Shown: positions 17,340-29,719 of the stretch, one piece after another
Numbering within the stretch: position 1 is the first letter of the stretch
Layout of the letters: each line of letters starts with the position of its first letter
DNA from: Jiella pacifica
GTDB taxonomy: Bacteria; Pseudomonadota; Alphaproteobacteria; Rhizobiales; Rhizobiaceae
NCBI RefSeq assembly: GCF_010500815.1
Contig: NZ_JAAAMG010000006.1
Span: 186,001-250,000 of the forward strand
DNA length: 64,000 bases
Direction of reading: 5' to 3'
Notes under the pieces: generated by a model
Seen by the model: only the letters and a program-made list of their open reading frames with translations
Told to the model about the DNA's origin: nothing
Database searches by the model: none
Position numbers and translations under genes: made by a program

Positions 17340-18053
17340 ATGGTCGAACCACGGATTTTCGTCGTCGACGACGAGCCGGAAACGCGCGAACTGATCGGCG
17401 ACTACCTGGCCATGAACGGCTACTGCGTCCGGCTGCTCGACGGCGGCGCGTCGATGCGCAAGCAGATGGAGACGGAACGGCCCGATCTGATCGTCCTCGA
17501 TCTCAACATGCCGGGCGAGGACGGGTTGTCGATCGTTCGCAGCCTGAAGAGCAGCACCGACATACCGGTGATCATGCTGACCGCGACGGCAAGCCTCGTC
17601 GACCGCGTCGTCGGGCTGGAGCTCGGCGCCGACGACTACCTCGCCAAGCCCTGCGAACTGCGCGAGCTTCTGGCCCGCATCCGCTCGGTCATGCGGCGGG
17701 CTCTGGCGCAGGCGGCCGCCCGCGCACCTGAACCGGCGCAGCCGCGCCGCGAGGTGCGCATCGGCACCAAGTGGCTCGATCTCGACGCCCAGTCGCTGCG
17801 GGGCGAGGATGGCGAGGAACAGCCACTGGTCCACAGCGAATTCTCGCTTCTGAAGGCCTTCGTCGAAAACCCCCGCCGCGTCCTGTCGCGCGAGCGGCTC
17901 CTCGATCTCGCCAGCGCGAGGGACTCCGAGCCCTTCGACCGGGCCGTCGACGTCAGGATCACCCGCATCCGCAAGAAGATCGAGCCGGATCCCGCACGGC
18001 CGACGGTGATCCGCACGGTGCGCGGCGTCGGCTACATGTTCTCGCCCGACTGA
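17340..18053 (+). CDS. OmpR-family response regulator
   Basis: This 237-residue regulator has an N-terminal receiver (acidic VVDDEPE at about 8-14, phospho-acceptor Asp54 in LIVLDLNMPG, TATAS switch region, Lys in YLAKPCE). It ends with a winged-helix DNA-binding domain (HSEFSLLKAF, RVLSRERLLDLA, DVRITRIRKKIE, RTVRGVGYMF). The ATG at 17340 is preceded directly by an in-frame GTG at 17337, and either could be used; GGAGA lies about 13 bases upstream. It is co-transcribed with the hybrid kinase just before it, which should phosphorylate it. No target site can be assigned from this window. Confidence 0.93.
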   Translation: MVEPRIFVVDDEPETRELIGDYLAMNGYCVRLLDGGASMRKQMETERPDLIVLDLNMPGEDGLSIVRSLKSSTDIPVIMLTATASLVDRVVGLELGADDYLAKPCELRELLARIRSVMRRALAQAAARAPEPAQPRREVRIGTKWLDLDAQSLRGEDGEEQPLVHSEFSLLKAFVENPRRVLSRERLLDLASARDSEPFDRAVDVRITRIRKKIEPDPARPTVIRTVRGVGYMFSPD

Positions 18054-18274
18054 CCGCCTATGCGCGGCAACCGCCACCTTGCCGCCACGAGCCGACAAAC
18101 CGACGAAATGCGCGCGAAACACAGATGACATAAGAGCCCGAAAGGCGTTCGGGGCTGATGCGATCGGCCGGCCTTGGCGTCGTTCGGGTTTGAAGGTCAC
18201 GGCGTATTCGGTAGGATGAAGCGGTATCGTTTTCACGCGGAACGGCGGATGACGTCGGCGGGTTCGGCGCCCCG

Positions 18275-20751
<2,477 letters not shown>

Positions 20752-20755
<4 letters not shown>

Positions 20756-22344
20756 CCGCCCTCTTTTTGCGCGCCTTCGCCCTCGTCGTCGCCGTCCTGG
20801 CGGCTGCCCCTTCCGCCGGGGCCAAGACGCTGGTGTTCTGTTCGGAAGGCAAGCCCGAAACGCTCTCGCCGTCCCATGCGGCGTCGAGCGTCGCGATGGA
20901 CGCGATCAGGCCGGTCTTCGACACCCTCGTCGCCTTCGCCCCCGGAACGACCGACGTCGTGCCCGCCTTGGCCGAAAGCTGGACCATCTCCCCGGACGGA
21001 CGCGACTATACGTTTCGCCTGCGCCCGGGCGTGGCGTTCCATTCCAACAAGGATTTCGCACCGACCCGGCCGATGAATGCCGAGGACGTCGTCTTCAGCT
21101 TCGAACGCCAGCTTCCCGGTTCCGCGGCAGCCGGAAAGTTCGGTGGCGCCGATTACGCCGAGTTCCGCGGCATTCGGCTGACGCAGATCGTCGAGCGCGT
21201 GGAAGCGATCGACGAACGGACGGTGAGGTTCCGGCTGAAGCGGCCGGACGCGCCGTTCCTCGCCGACCTCGCCATGCCGATCAACGCGGTCCAGTCGTTC
21301 GAATACGCCTTCCGGATGCGCCAGCAGGGCACGCCCGAACGCTTCGACCGCCGGCCGGTCGGCACCGGGCCGTTCCGGCTGGCCGATCACGGCGACATCG
21401 CCATCCGCTACCAGGCCTTCGACGGCCATTGGCGCGGCCGGCCGAAGATCGACACGCTGGTGTTCTCGTTCACGCCGACGGCGTCCTCGCGGCTGCAGAA
21501 GCTGAAAAGCGGGGAATGCCATGTCGCCGCCTCGCCAGATCCGGTCGACGCGGCGGCGATCGAGACAGATCCCCGGCTGAGGCTCTCGGCGACGCCCGGG
21601 CTGACCATCGGCTATCTCGCCGTCAACACGAACCGCAAGCCCTTCGACGACGTCCGCGTCCGCCGCGCCATCAACATGGCGATCGACCGCGAGGCGATCC
21701 TGTCGGCCATCTATCCCGGCACGGCAAGCCTTGCCGCTGGTCCCCTGCCGGCAACCTCATGGGCGAGCGACGGCACGATCGAACCCTATCGCTACGACCC
21801 GCCGGAAGCGCGCCGACTGCTGCTCGAGGCCGGCGTGACCTCCGGGCTGAAGATCGATCTGTGGTATCCGCCGGACAGCCGGACCTACAATCCCGACGCC
21901 AAGCGGATGGCCCACATGATCGCCGTCGATCTCGAACCGCTCGGGATCATGGTGGAGGAGAATTCCGCCCCTTGGCAAAGCTACTGGCGAAAGCTGATGG
22001 ACGGCGAGACGACGCTCGCCCTCGCCGGATGGATCGGCGACAACGGCGATCCGGACGATTTCATGGAGACGCTGCTGTCCTGCTCAGCGGCCGAACGCGG
22101 CACCAACATCGCCCGCTGGTGCGACCAGCGCTATGACAGGCTGGTCGGCGAGGCCAGCCGGACGACCGACCGAAAGCGCCGCGCGGCGCTCTATGCCGAG
22201 GCTCAGAGGATCTTCCACGACGCCGCCCCCTGGGTGCCGATCGCCAGCGCAAAGATGCTCTCCGCCACCCGGGCCGAAGTGAAGAACTTCGTCACCAGCC
22301 CGCTCGGCTTCCACGACTTCGCGGCGGTCGACCTCGCCGAGTGA
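20752..22344 (+). CDS. Periplasmic substrate-binding protein, family 5 (DppA/OppA-like)
   Basis: The 530-residue protein starts with a signal peptide (hydrophobic FALVVAVLAAAP, cleavage near SAGA-K at 24). The SBP_bac_5 pattern follows: LVFCSEGKPETLSP, then RPVFDTLVAFAPGTTDVVPALAESW, DGRDYTFRLRPGVAFH, and GTGPFRL with the late AAPWVPIASA. Family members bind peptides, heme, glutathione or nickel. LVFCSEG close to the mature N-terminus is typical of the DppA subgroup. Translation starts at a GTG overlapping the kinase stop (GTGA). No permease or ATPase genes adjoin it; the nearest peptide-type ATPase lies 14 kb away on the other strand. It may act as a sensory partner of the kinase rather than in transport. 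Confidence 0.9.
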
Positions 22345-22377
22345 CGCCAGGGCCGGAACATCCTTCGCCCCCACCGA

Positions 22378-22399
22378 GCGCCGAAGCGGCGTTCGGCGC
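22378..22399. terminator. Convergent hairpin between binding protein and tadC
   Basis: An 8-base perfect inverted repeat, GCGCCGAA / TTCGGCGC, with a six-base loop sits in the 59-base gap between convergent genes. There is no clear T-tract on either side, so it is a likely bidirectional hairpin terminator of modest strength or a Rho-assisted one. Confidence 0.5.
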
Positions 22400-22403
22400 C
22401 CGA

Positions 22404-23390
22404 TCAGTCGAGGCCGAGGAGGCGGATCACCGCAGGGCCGAGGATGACGACGAAGAGAACCGGCAGGAAGAAGACGATCATCGGCACGGTCAGCTTGGGC
22501 GGCAGCGCGGCGGCCTTCTTCTCCGCATTGTTCATCCGCAGGTCGCGATTTTCCTGGGACATGACGCGCAAGGCCTGGCCGAGCGGCGTGCCGTATCGCT
22601 CCGCCTGGATCAGTGCCGTGGCGACAGACTTGACGCCTTCCAGACCGGTTCGCGCCACGAGGTTCTCATAGGCGGTTCTGCGATCCGGCAGGAAGGAAAG
22701 TTCGGCGGTCAGGAGGATGAGTTCCTCGGCAAGCGGGATCGACTGGATGCCGATTTCCTCGGCCACCCGGCGAAAGGCCGCTTCGATCGAATTGCCGGAC
22801 TCGACGCAGATGAGCAGGAGATCGAGCGCGTCCGGCCAAGCCCGCCCGATCGACTGGCGGCGCTTGGTCGCGGTGTTCTTGACGAGGATCACCGGGATGT
22901 AGAAGCCGAAATAGGCGGCGATCAGGACGACGAGGATGCGAGCCGCCATCGGCCAGTCCTCGAGAAACCCCAGCCCGAAGATGTAGAAGGCGGCGACGGC
23001 CAGGAAGACCAGCGGCAGCGCCACCCGCGCGAACAGGAACAGCGTCAGCGGCCGCTGGCCGCGATAACCCGCCGCCCGCAAGGTGCCGACCGTCTTGTCG
23101 TCGACGAGGGCCTTGCGCAGATTGAGCCGCTCGACCACCACGCCGGCGATGCCGCGGTTGTCGACCTGGCGTAGGCCGCGGCCGCGCTCCTTTTCCGAGG
23201 CGAGTCGCGCCCGTTCCCGGGCCCGGATCTGGTCGCGCTCGAGCGCCACGGCCTTCATCCGGCCCTTCAGCTTGTTGCCGCTCATCGCCGGGAGCGCGAC
23301 GGCCAGGAAGGAGGTGAAGACGCCGATCGCGACGATGGCGGCGAGGACGATCTGCGTCGACAGGCCGACGGTTTGAAATATCTCATCCAT
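22404..23390 (-). CDS. tadC: Flp pilus assembly inner-membrane protein TadC
   Basis: This is a 328-residue type II secretion GspF-like protein. Hydrophobic segments lie near residues 13-33, 120-138, 146-168 and 300-325. The central GspF domain has AWPDALDLLLICVESGNSIEAAFRRVAEEI, followed by ELSFLPDRRTAYENL, and ends LPPKLTVPMIVFFLPVLFVVILGPAV, a standard TadC tail. It forms the platform with TadB that couples the CpaF ATPase to pilin extrusion. It is the last gene of the cpa/tad cluster, 167 bases downstream of tadB, an unusually wide gap that contains a hairpin. Confidence 0.92.
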   Translation of the reverse strand: MDEIFQTVGLSTQIVLAAIVAIGVFTSFLAVALPAMSGNKLKGRMKAVALERDQIRARERARLASEKERGRGLRQVDNRGIAGVVVERLNLRKALVDDKTVGTLRAAGYRGQRPLTLFLFARVALPLVFLAVAAFYIFGLGFLEDWPMAARILVVLIAAYFGFYIPVILVKNTATKRRQSIGRAWPDALDLLLICVESGNSIEAAFRRVAEEIGIQSIPLAEELILLTAELSFLPDRRTAYENLVARTGLEGVKSVATALIQAERYGTPLGQALRVMSQENRDLRMNNAEKKAAALPPKLTVPMIVFFLPVLFVVILGPAVIRLLGLD

Positions 23391-23522
23391 GGTGGGCCAA
23401 CCCTTTGAACGGCCTTCCGGCGAATGGTCGCAGTCTGATCGCGAAGGCTCCGCTCATCGGGTCGTGCGGTCGAAGCGACCGGACACCGCATGCGCGCCCG
23501 CGCGGCCATCGCGCGTCTCGAA

Positions 23523-23551
23523 GTCCGGCATGGCGAAGGGACCTGCCGGAC
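23523..23551. repeat. Inverted repeat in the tadB-tadC gap
   Basis: GTCCGGCA and TGCCGGAC form an 8-base perfect stem around a 13-base loop, placed just after the tadB stop on the minus strand. It could stabilise the upstream message or lower tadC expression relative to tadB. There is no T-tract, so it is not a classic terminator. Confidence 0.35.
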
Positions 23552-23557
23552 GTCGTA

Positions 23558-24565
23558 TCAGAAGTCGAAATTGATCATCTTCTTCATCACCAGAACGCCC
23601 AGCAGCATCCAGAACGCGCTGATACCCATCAGGATCTGACCCCAGATGTTGGTGTAGAGCAGGCTGATATATTCGGGATTGGTCAGCGTCACGAGGACGA
23701 AGACGAGCACCGGCAGCGAGCCGATGATGCCGGCGGAGGCCTTGGCTTCCATCGACACCGCCTGGATCTTGTCGCGCATCTTCTTGCGCTCGCGCAGCAC
23801 CCGCGACAGGTTGCCGAGCGCCTCGGACAGATTGCCACCGGCCTGGGCCTGAATGCCGATGACGATGGCGAAGAAGTTCGATTCGGAGGTCGGGATGTTG
23901 CGATAGAGCCGTTCGACGGCGTCGCCGATCGACATGCCCATCTGCTGGCTCTCGACGATGCGGCGAAATTCCGAGCGGACCGGCTCCGAGGTTTCGGAGG
24001 AGACCATCCGCAAGGTGTCGTTCAGCGGCAGGCCGGACTTGACGCCGCGCACGATCAGGTCGATCGCGTTCGGAAATTCCTGGGTGAAAGCGGCGAAGCG
24101 CTTCCTGCGGGCCCGCGACAGCAGGTAGCGCGGCACGCCCAGCCCGGCGATGACCATCACGCCGAGGACGACGAAGAGCGGCGATCCGAGGATGAGGCAG
24201 ACGAGGGCCGCGAACAGCCCGAAGCCCGCCCCGATCATCCAGAACTGGCCGACGCTCATCGACCATCCGGCCTGTTCGAGCCGCCGCTTCAGCGGCACCT
24301 TGGTCACGTGCTTGTCGTGCTCGCGCTGGCGGACCTCGAGGTCCTTCAGCGAGCTCTGGATGGTCTTGCGGCGCTTGACCTGCTCCTGCAGCCGGTCGCG
24401 ATGGGCCTTGTGGTTCTGCCGGTCGCTTTCGCTGCGCGCGAAGGTGCTGCGCCGCTGCTCGATCTTCTTCTCACGGGCAAGCGTCGGCTGGACGATGGCG
24501 AAGGCGATGCCGCCGGCCGCCACCGCCGACAAGAGCACGAAGAGGATGAGCATGCCGGTGTTCAT
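23558..24565 (-). CDS. tadB: Flp pilus assembly inner-membrane protein TadB
   Basis: This 335-residue GspF-domain protein has an N-terminal membrane segment (residues 4-24) followed by a highly charged helix. Paired hydrophobic segments lie near 128-160, and C-terminal ones near 270-290 and 302-325. The GspF core reads FPNAIDLIVRGVKSGLPLNDTLRMV, then EFRRIVESQQMGMSIGDAVERL and AGGNLSEALGNLSRVLRER, the standard TadB motifs. It pairs with TadC as the inner-membrane platform of the Flp (type IVc) pilus. It begins three bases after the cpaF stop, so it is co-transcribed and probably translationally linked. Confidence 0.93.
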   Translation of the reverse strand: MNTGMLILFVLLSAVAAGGIAFAIVQPTLAREKKIEQRRSTFARSESDRQNHKAHRDRLQEQVKRRKTIQSSLKDLEVRQREHDKHVTKVPLKRRLEQAGWSMSVGQFWMIGAGFGLFAALVCLILGSPLFVVLGVMVIAGLGVPRYLLSRARRKRFAAFTQEFPNAIDLIVRGVKSGLPLNDTLRMVSSETSEPVRSEFRRIVESQQMGMSIGDAVERLYRNIPTSESNFFAIVIGIQAQAGGNLSEALGNLSRVLRERKKMRDKIQAVSMEAKASAGIIGSLPVLVFVLVTLTNPEYISLLYTNIWGQILMGISAFWMLLGVLVMKKMINFDF

Positions 24566-24568
24566 GGC

Positions 24569-26044
24569 TCAGTTGCCCGCGTCCAGATTGTCGACGGAAC
24601 TGGCGTCGAGCGCCCGGGCGAGCCGCTGCTCCTCGCCGAAATAGCGCGCCCGGTCCCAGAAGGCGGGCCGGCCGATGCCGGTCGAGCGATGCCGGCCGAT
24701 GAGCTTGCCGTTGGCGTCCTCGCCGATGATGTCGTAGACGAAGAGATCCTGGGTGGTGATGACGTCGCCCTCCATGCCGATCACCTCGGTGATGTGGGTG
24801 ATGCGGCGCGAACCGTCGCGCAGGCGCGCCGCCTGGACGATGACGTCGACCGAGCCGGTGATGATCTCCTTCACCGTGCGCGAGGGCAGCGAATAGCCGC
24901 CCATGGCGATCATCGATTCCATGCGGTTCAGGCACTCGCGCGGCGAGTTGGAGTGGATGGTGCCCATCGAGCCGTCATGGCCGGTGTTCATCGCCTGGAG
25001 GAGATCGAAGACTTCCGGGCCGCGAACCTCGCCCACGATGATCCGCTCGGGGCGCATGCGCAGGCAGTTCTTGACGAGGTCGCGCATGGTGATCTCGCCC
25101 TCGCCCTCGATGTTGGGCGGCCGGGTCTCGAGCCGGACGACGTGCGGCTGCTGCAGCTGCAGCTCGGCCGAGTCCTCGCAGGTGATGATGCGCTCGTCGG
25201 AGTCGATGTAGCGGGTGAGACAGTTGAGCAGCGTCGTCTTGCCCGAGCCGGTGCCGCCGGAGATGACGATGTTGCACCTGACGCGGCCGATGATCTGCAG
25301 GATCTCGGCGCCGGCCGGCGTGATCGAGCCGTATTGGACGAGCTGGTCGAGGGTCAGCTTGTCCTTCTTGAACTTTCGGATGGTCAGCGCGGCTCCGTCG
25401 ATGGCGAGCGGCGGCGCGATGACGTTGACGCGTGAGCCGTCGGGAAGGCGCGCGTCGCAGATCGGCGAGGTCTCGTCGACGCGCCGGCCGACCTGGCTGA
25501 CGATGCGCTGGCAGATGTTGAGGAGCTGCTGGTTGTCACGGAAGCGGATCGAGGTCTCCTGCACCTTGCCGGCGACCTCAATGAAGGTCTGCTGCATGCC
25601 GTTGACCATGATGTCGGCGATGTCGTCGCGGGCGAGCAGCGGCTCCAGCGGGCCATAGCCGAGGACGTCGTTGCAGATGTCGGAGAGCAGGTCCTCCTGC
25701 TCGGCGATCGACATCGCGAAGTTCTTGATCGCGATGATGTCGTTGACGATGTCGCGGATTTCCTCGCGGGCCGCCTCCTGCTCCATGCCGGCGAGCTGCG
25801 ACAGGTCGATCGTGTCGATCAGCGCCGCGAAGACCTGGCTCTTGCGCTCGTAATATTCCGGCGAGCGGTCGCCGGCGCCGCGCTGAGGGGTCGGCGCGGG
25901 GGCAGCCGGCCGCGGCGGCGGCGGCGCGGCGGCGGGGCGGGGTGCGGCCGCCGCGGGCTGCGGACCGGACGGGGTCGTCGCCGGCCGCGGCATGGTCGCG
26001 ACGTCGCGAATGGGCGCCTTCTCGTTTCCGCGTTTGCCGAACAT
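24569..26044 (-). CDS. cpaF: CpaF/TadA secretion ATPase of the Flp pilus
   Basis: This 491-residue hexameric motor ATPase has a Pro/Ala-rich disordered N-terminus (residues 18-60). An N-terminal domain contains [21 protein letters not shown], the classic CpaF signature. The P-loop [11 protein letters not shown] lies at 263-273, followed by the Asp box (TCEDSAEL), Walker B ([16 protein letters not shown]) and His box ([12 protein letters not shown]). It powers pilin polymerisation, and probably retraction, through TadB/TadC. It lies 19 bases downstream of cpaE within the cpaBCDEF-tadBC run. Confidence 0.95.
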   Translation of the reverse strand: MFGKRGNEKAPIRDVATMPRPATTPSGPQPAAAAPRPAAAPPPPRPAAPAPTPQRGAGDRSPEYYERKSQVFAALIDTIDLSQLAGMEQEAAREEIRDIVNDIIAIKNFAMSIAEQEDLLSDICNDVLGYGPLEPLLARDDIADIMVNGMQQTFIEVAGKVQETSIRFRDNQQLLNICQRIVSQVGRRVDETSPICDARLPDGSRVNVIAPPLAIDGAALTIRKFKKDKLTLDQLVQYGSITPAGAEILQIIGRVRCNIVISGGTGSGKTTLLNCLTRYIDSDERIITCEDSAELQLQQPHVVRLETRPPNIEGEGEITMRDLVKNCLRMRPERIIVGEVRGPEVFDLLQAMNTGHDGSMGTIHSNSPRECLNRMESMIAMGGYSLPSRTVKEIITGSVDVIVQAARLRDGSRRITHITEVIGMEGDVITTQDLFVYDIIGEDANGKLIGRHRSTGIGRPAFWDRARYFGEEQRLARALDASSVDNLDAGN

Positions 26045-26063
26045 GTGGGAACTCCCGAGCGCC

Positions 26064-27347
26064 TTACGATTTCATTCGCAGCCGGCCCAGAAGGCTCGGC
26101 TTCTTTGCCTTCTTCGCCTCGCCCCGCCCGGTCAGGACGTGGGCGACGTGGTTGAAGACCGGAACCGAGGCGTGCTTGACGTCGGTCTCGGCGATCATCC
26201 GGCCGCTGTTTGCGGCATTGCCGAAGATGGCGGGGTCGAACTGGATTTCCCCGAGCGGTTCGAGGCCGAGCGGCTCGGAGAATTCGGCGGCGGAAATCTC
26301 CGGCCGTTTCGGCATCGCCAGCTGGTTGAGGATCAGATACGGCGGCGCATCGTTCGGCCGCATCTTCGCCAGCGTGTCGACGAGGTTCTTGGCGTTGCGC
26401 AGATTGGCGAGATCGGGCACCGCCGTGATCACCACCTGATCGGCCCGCGCCAGGACGGTGCGCGTCCATTCGTTCCAAAGATGCGGCACGTCGAGGAGCA
26501 CCGCCGGCGCGCCGCGCTGCGCCGTCTCGATCAAGGCGTTGAAGGCGTCGCCCTCGAAGTCGTAGGTGCGGTCGAGGACGGAGGGGGCGGCGAGCAGCGA
26601 CAGATGCTCGGCGCATTGGGCGAGCAGGCGGTCGAGATAGACGTCGTCGATCCGTTCGGCCGATTGCAACGCCTCGGCCATGCCTTGCGTCGGATCCTGG
26701 TCGAAATTGATGTTGGCGGTGCCGAAGGCGAGGTCGAGATCGGCGAGCACGACGTCGGTCGAGAACAGCTTGGAGATCGACCAGGCGACGTTGTGGGCGA
26801 TGGTCGAGGAGCCGACGCCGCCCTTGGCGCCGACGAAGGCGATGGAGCGGCCGAGGGGCTCGACACCTTCGCTGGCGAAGAGTTCGCCGATCACCGTCAT
26901 CACGTCGCCGACCGACACCGGCGCGACGAGATATTCGGAAATTCCTCGATGCATCAGGTCGCGGTAGAGCGGCACGTCGTTGTAGTGGCCGATGATCACG
27001 ACCTTCGAGCCCGGATCGCAGACATCGGCCAGGAGTTCGAGTTCGGTCAGGAGATCGAGCGGCGAAAGCCGCGATTCGAGGATCACCAGATTGGGCGTCG
27101 GCGCCGACTGGAAATGCTCGCTCGCCGCCTTGATTCCCCCCATCTGGACCTTCAGATGGGCCTTCGACATGCGCCGGTCGGAGCCGACCCGCTCGATCGG
27201 CTTGGCCACCGCCTCGGTCTCGCAGAAGGCCTGGATCGAAATGCGCGGGATCGGCCGGACCTTTTCGATCTGCTGGCGATCTTCCGGCCCGAGCGGGCCG
27301 GTTTCGGCAGTGAGGGTGCTTTCCATCGACATCGTCCCCATCACCAT
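26064..27347 (-). CDS. cpaE: Pilus localisation protein CpaE (receiver-like plus MinD/ParA-like ATPase)
   Basis: The protein has 427 residues. An N-terminal pseudo-receiver domain (about 75-160) is followed by a MinD-type ATPase domain starting IAFVGAKGGVGSSTIAHNVA, where the second Lys of the deviant Walker A is Ser, as is usual for CpaE/TadZ. VVLADLDLAFGT and LLDVPHLWNEW supply the switch regions. CpaE/TadZ positions the pilus machine, often at a pole. Several in-frame ATGs lie within the first 24 bases; the first overlaps the end of cpaD, so the exact start is uncertain by up to eight codons. It ends 19 bases before cpaF. Confidence 0.92.
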   Translation of the reverse strand: MVMGTMSMESTLTAETGPLGPEDRQQIEKVRPIPRISIQAFCETEAVAKPIERVGSDRRMSKAHLKVQMGGIKAASEHFQSAPTPNLVILESRLSPLDLLTELELLADVCDPGSKVVIIGHYNDVPLYRDLMHRGISEYLVAPVSVGDVMTVIGELFASEGVEPLGRSIAFVGAKGGVGSSTIAHNVAWSISKLFSTDVVLADLDLAFGTANINFDQDPTQGMAEALQSAERIDDVYLDRLLAQCAEHLSLLAAPSVLDRTYDFEGDAFNALIETAQRGAPAVLLDVPHLWNEWTRTVLARADQVVITAVPDLANLRNAKNLVDTLAKMRPNDAPPYLILNQLAMPKRPEISAAEFSEPLGLEPLGEIQFDPAIFGNAANSGRMIAETDVKHASVPVFNHVAHVLTGRGEAKKAKKPSLLGRLRMKS

Positions 27348-28078
27348 TCGTAGTCCGACTCGGCTTTCATCGCCTCGGAGGCGGTCGCCTTGCCATTACG
27401 ATAGTTGTCGATCACCGTCGTCCGGCGCTGGGCGTCGGAGGGATCCATGCCGCGGGGCCCGAGAAGGTCGCGCGGGTCGGCGATCTGGGCGGCGAGGTTC
27501 TGTTGGCTGGCACAGCCGAAATTGTAGTAGTTCTTGTTCTCGCTCGTCTCCGAGAGATCCTCCGGCCAGCGCCCGCAGGGTCCGGTCTGTGCGACGAGGG
27601 TCGAATAGGCGAGCCGGACCGGGGTCGGGCCGGTGTCGCCGACCGCCGAATAGGGCGCGACCAGGATCTGGCTGCGGCCGATCCGGTGCTGCTGCAGCAC
27701 CCGGACGACGTCCCGCGAGACCATCTCGGCCGCTCTCTCGTTGGTCGATCCATAGGGCACGAGCACCCGGATCGAATCGACCTTGTCGGAGCGGAACCTG
27801 CTCGCAAATTCCTCGACTCGGCCGCGGCTGGACAAAGTCAGCTTGGACTCGGACGAGCTGACGGGGATGTCGATCGCCGTCTCGGCCTGGGTGACGACGA
27901 TCGGATGGCGGGTCCGGTAGTCGTCGGGAACCGCGCCGACCTCGACGTGATGGACGTTGGCGCAGCCGGCGAAGAGGGTGAGGGCGGCGAGGGCCAGACC
28001 GCGGCTGCCGAGTGCCGGGCGGCGAACTTTGCCGGGCCCTTCCAAAGCTCGACGCGAAAGGAGAGGATGCTGTGTCAC
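27341..28078 (-). CDS. cpaD: CpaD-family pilus assembly lipoprotein
   Basis: This 245-residue lipoprotein has a signal with lipobox LFAGC at about residues 36-40 and mature N-terminus Cys40. The mature part matches CpaD: DYRTRHPIVVTQAE near 53, then IRVLVPYGSTNERA, YSTLVAQTGPCGRWPEDL, NYYNFGCASQQNLAAQIADPRDLLGPRGMDP in consecutive blocks, and a C-terminal TTVIDNYRNGKAT. It is an outer-membrane-associated factor that helps the CpaC secretin. The start is GTG at 28078, with GAGGGA about 11 bases upstream. Its 3' end overlaps the start of cpaE. Confidence 0.92.
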   Translation of the reverse strand: MTQHPLLSRRALEGPGKVRRPALGSRGLALAALTLFAGCANVHHVEVGAVPDDYRTRHPIVVTQAETAIDIPVSSSESKLTLSSRGRVEEFASRFRSDKVDSIRVLVPYGSTNERAAEMVSRDVVRVLQQHRIGRSQILVAPYSAVGDTGPTPVRLAYSTLVAQTGPCGRWPEDLSETSENKNYYNFGCASQQNLAAQIADPRDLLGPRGMDPSDAQRRTTVIDNYRNGKATASEAMKAESDYEW

Positions 28079-28100
28079 GGTCGTACGATCCCTCGAGCGC

Positions 28101-29708
28101 TCACTTGTAGATGAAACCGACGGCGCCGTAGTAGCGGCCGGGCGGAAGCTGCGTGTCCATGTGGCCGTAGACCCTGTTCAGCCGGCCGAGGAAATTCGCC
28201 GAGCCGTCGCTCGACAGGGCGAAGCCGTCGTCGGGCCGGGCCAGAGCCTGCCGGGCCACCGGCCGCACGAGATAGGGCGTGACGATCACCACCAGTTCGG
28301 TCTCGTAGCGCTGGAAGTCGCGGCTGCGGAACAAGGAGCCGAGGACCGGGATCTTGGCGAGGCCGGGAAGACCCGAGACCACCTGGCGCACCTCGTCGCG
28401 GACGAGGCCGGCGATCACCAGCGAACCGCCGGACGGCATCTCGACGGTGGTGTCGGCGAGCCGCTTCCTGAGACCGATGGTGTTGACGCCGGGGGCGACG
28501 CCGCGCGGAATGTTGAACGGGCTCTCGAAGGTCGGCTCGGAGACGCTGGTGCGGATCTTCAGATTGATCCGGCCGGCCGACAGCACCACCGGGGTGAAGT
28601 CGAGGCCGATACCGTAGTCGATGTCCTTCTGATTGTAGGTGACCGTCGCCGGTTCGACGTCGTATCCGACGATCTGGCCGGCGGCATTGAGGATCGGCGT
28701 GCTCTTCTCCGACTGCTCCGACTTGCCGTCGGAGACGGTGAAGCTGCCGCCGACCTTGAAGCTCGCCTTTTCACCGGAGATCGCCGTCAGGCTCGGCTCG
28801 GCGAGGGTGCGCATCACCCCGGCCTGCTCGAGGGCGGAGATCTCCGAATCGATCGACGTCGTGCCGATCGTGCCTTTGATGAGACCGCCGCTGCCCGACA
28901 GCGCCTTGCCGAGGCCGAAGGGATTGTCGCTGACGAGGCCGAAGCTCATGCCGTCGATGGCCGAGGACAGCGTGCCGTTGAGGCCGAGTTGCTTGACGAT
29001 CGAGCGCTGCACTTCGGCGACGGTGACCTTCAGCGTCACCTGATCCTCGCCGGCGATCTGCAGGAGATTGACGATCTGGCTCTGGCGGCGGTTTTCCTGG
29101 GCGAAGGCGACGTCGGCGCCGCTGCCCTCGCCGGAGCCCGTCGCGGAGGCCGACTGGATGTACTGGCCGGTGGTGCCCTCGCCGCCGGTGACGAAGAGGT
29201 TGGCGAGGCGCTCGACCCTGGCGGCGTCCTGGGGGGTGGAGACCTGACCCGTCAGGACGACGTTGTCGTTGATCATCTCGACGGTGACGTTGGAATCCGG
29301 CACATATTTGCGGATCGAGGCTTCCAGACCGGTGATATCGCGCTCGATCTGCAGGTTAATATCTGCAATCGGCCGGGTCCCGTCCTTGCCGAATACGACG
29401 ATGTTGGTCTGACCGATCTGCTTGCCGAAGATGTAGATCCGCCTGGCGTCACGCGTGACGGCATCTGCGACGGCCGGATTGGCGACGAGGATATCGTGCG
29501 CCTCACCGCCATCTATGACGATCACCTTCGACTTGTTGAGCCCGAGCTTGATCGTCTGCTGAGCCCGGCTGACATTGACCACGGCATCCTGGGCAGCGGC
29601 CGGGGTGACTGGAAACACCGGGACGAGGCCGGTCGATGCGGCGGCAAGGCCGAGGACGGCGTTGCGAAGCGCGGCCTTGAGGGTGCTGGATCTGAAAAGG
29701 GTCGGCAT
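28101..29708 (-). CDS. cpaC: CpaC/RcpA outer-membrane secretin of the Flp pilus
   Basis: The 535-residue protein has a signal peptide ending VTPAAAQ near residue 40. A BON/pilus-type N-terminal domain follows (GLNKSKVIVIDGGEAHDILVA in two blocks, LTGQVSTPQDAARVERLA). The C-terminal secretin domain has QEVTLKVTVAEVQR-like and EPSLTAISGEKASFKVGG blocks, then the FTPVVLSAGRINLKIRTSVSEP and VEMPSGGSLVIAGLVRDE secretin signatures. It forms the pilus exit pore. The start at 29708 follows cpaB by 11 bases and gives a normal signal peptide; the much longer upstream frame is antisense-like noise. Confidence 0.93.
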   Translation of the reverse strand: MPTLFRSSTLKAALRNAVLGLAAASTGLVPVFPVTPAAAQDAVVNVSRAQQTIKLGLNKSKVIVIDGGEAHDILVANPAVADAVTRDARRIYIFGKQIGQTNIVVFGKDGTRPIADINLQIERDITGLEASIRKYVPDSNVTVEMINDNVVLTGQVSTPQDAARVERLANLFVTGGEGTTGQYIQSASATGSGEGSGADVAFAQENRRQSQIVNLLQIAGEDQVTLKVTVAEVQRSIVKQLGLNGTLSSAIDGMSFGLVSDNPFGLGKALSGSGGLIKGTIGTTSIDSEISALEQAGVMRTLAEPSLTAISGEKASFKVGGSFTVSDGKSEQSEKSTPILNAAGQIVGYDVEPATVTYNQKDIDYGIGLDFTPVVLSAGRINLKIRTSVSEPTFESPFNIPRGVAPGVNTIGLRKRLADTTVEMPSGGSLVIAGLVRDEVRQVVSGLPGLAKIPVLGSLFRSRDFQRYETELVVIVTPYLVRPVARQALARPDDGFALSSDGSANFLGRLNRVYGHMDTQLPPGRYYGAVGFIYK

Positions 29709-29719
29709 CTGTCTCACCC

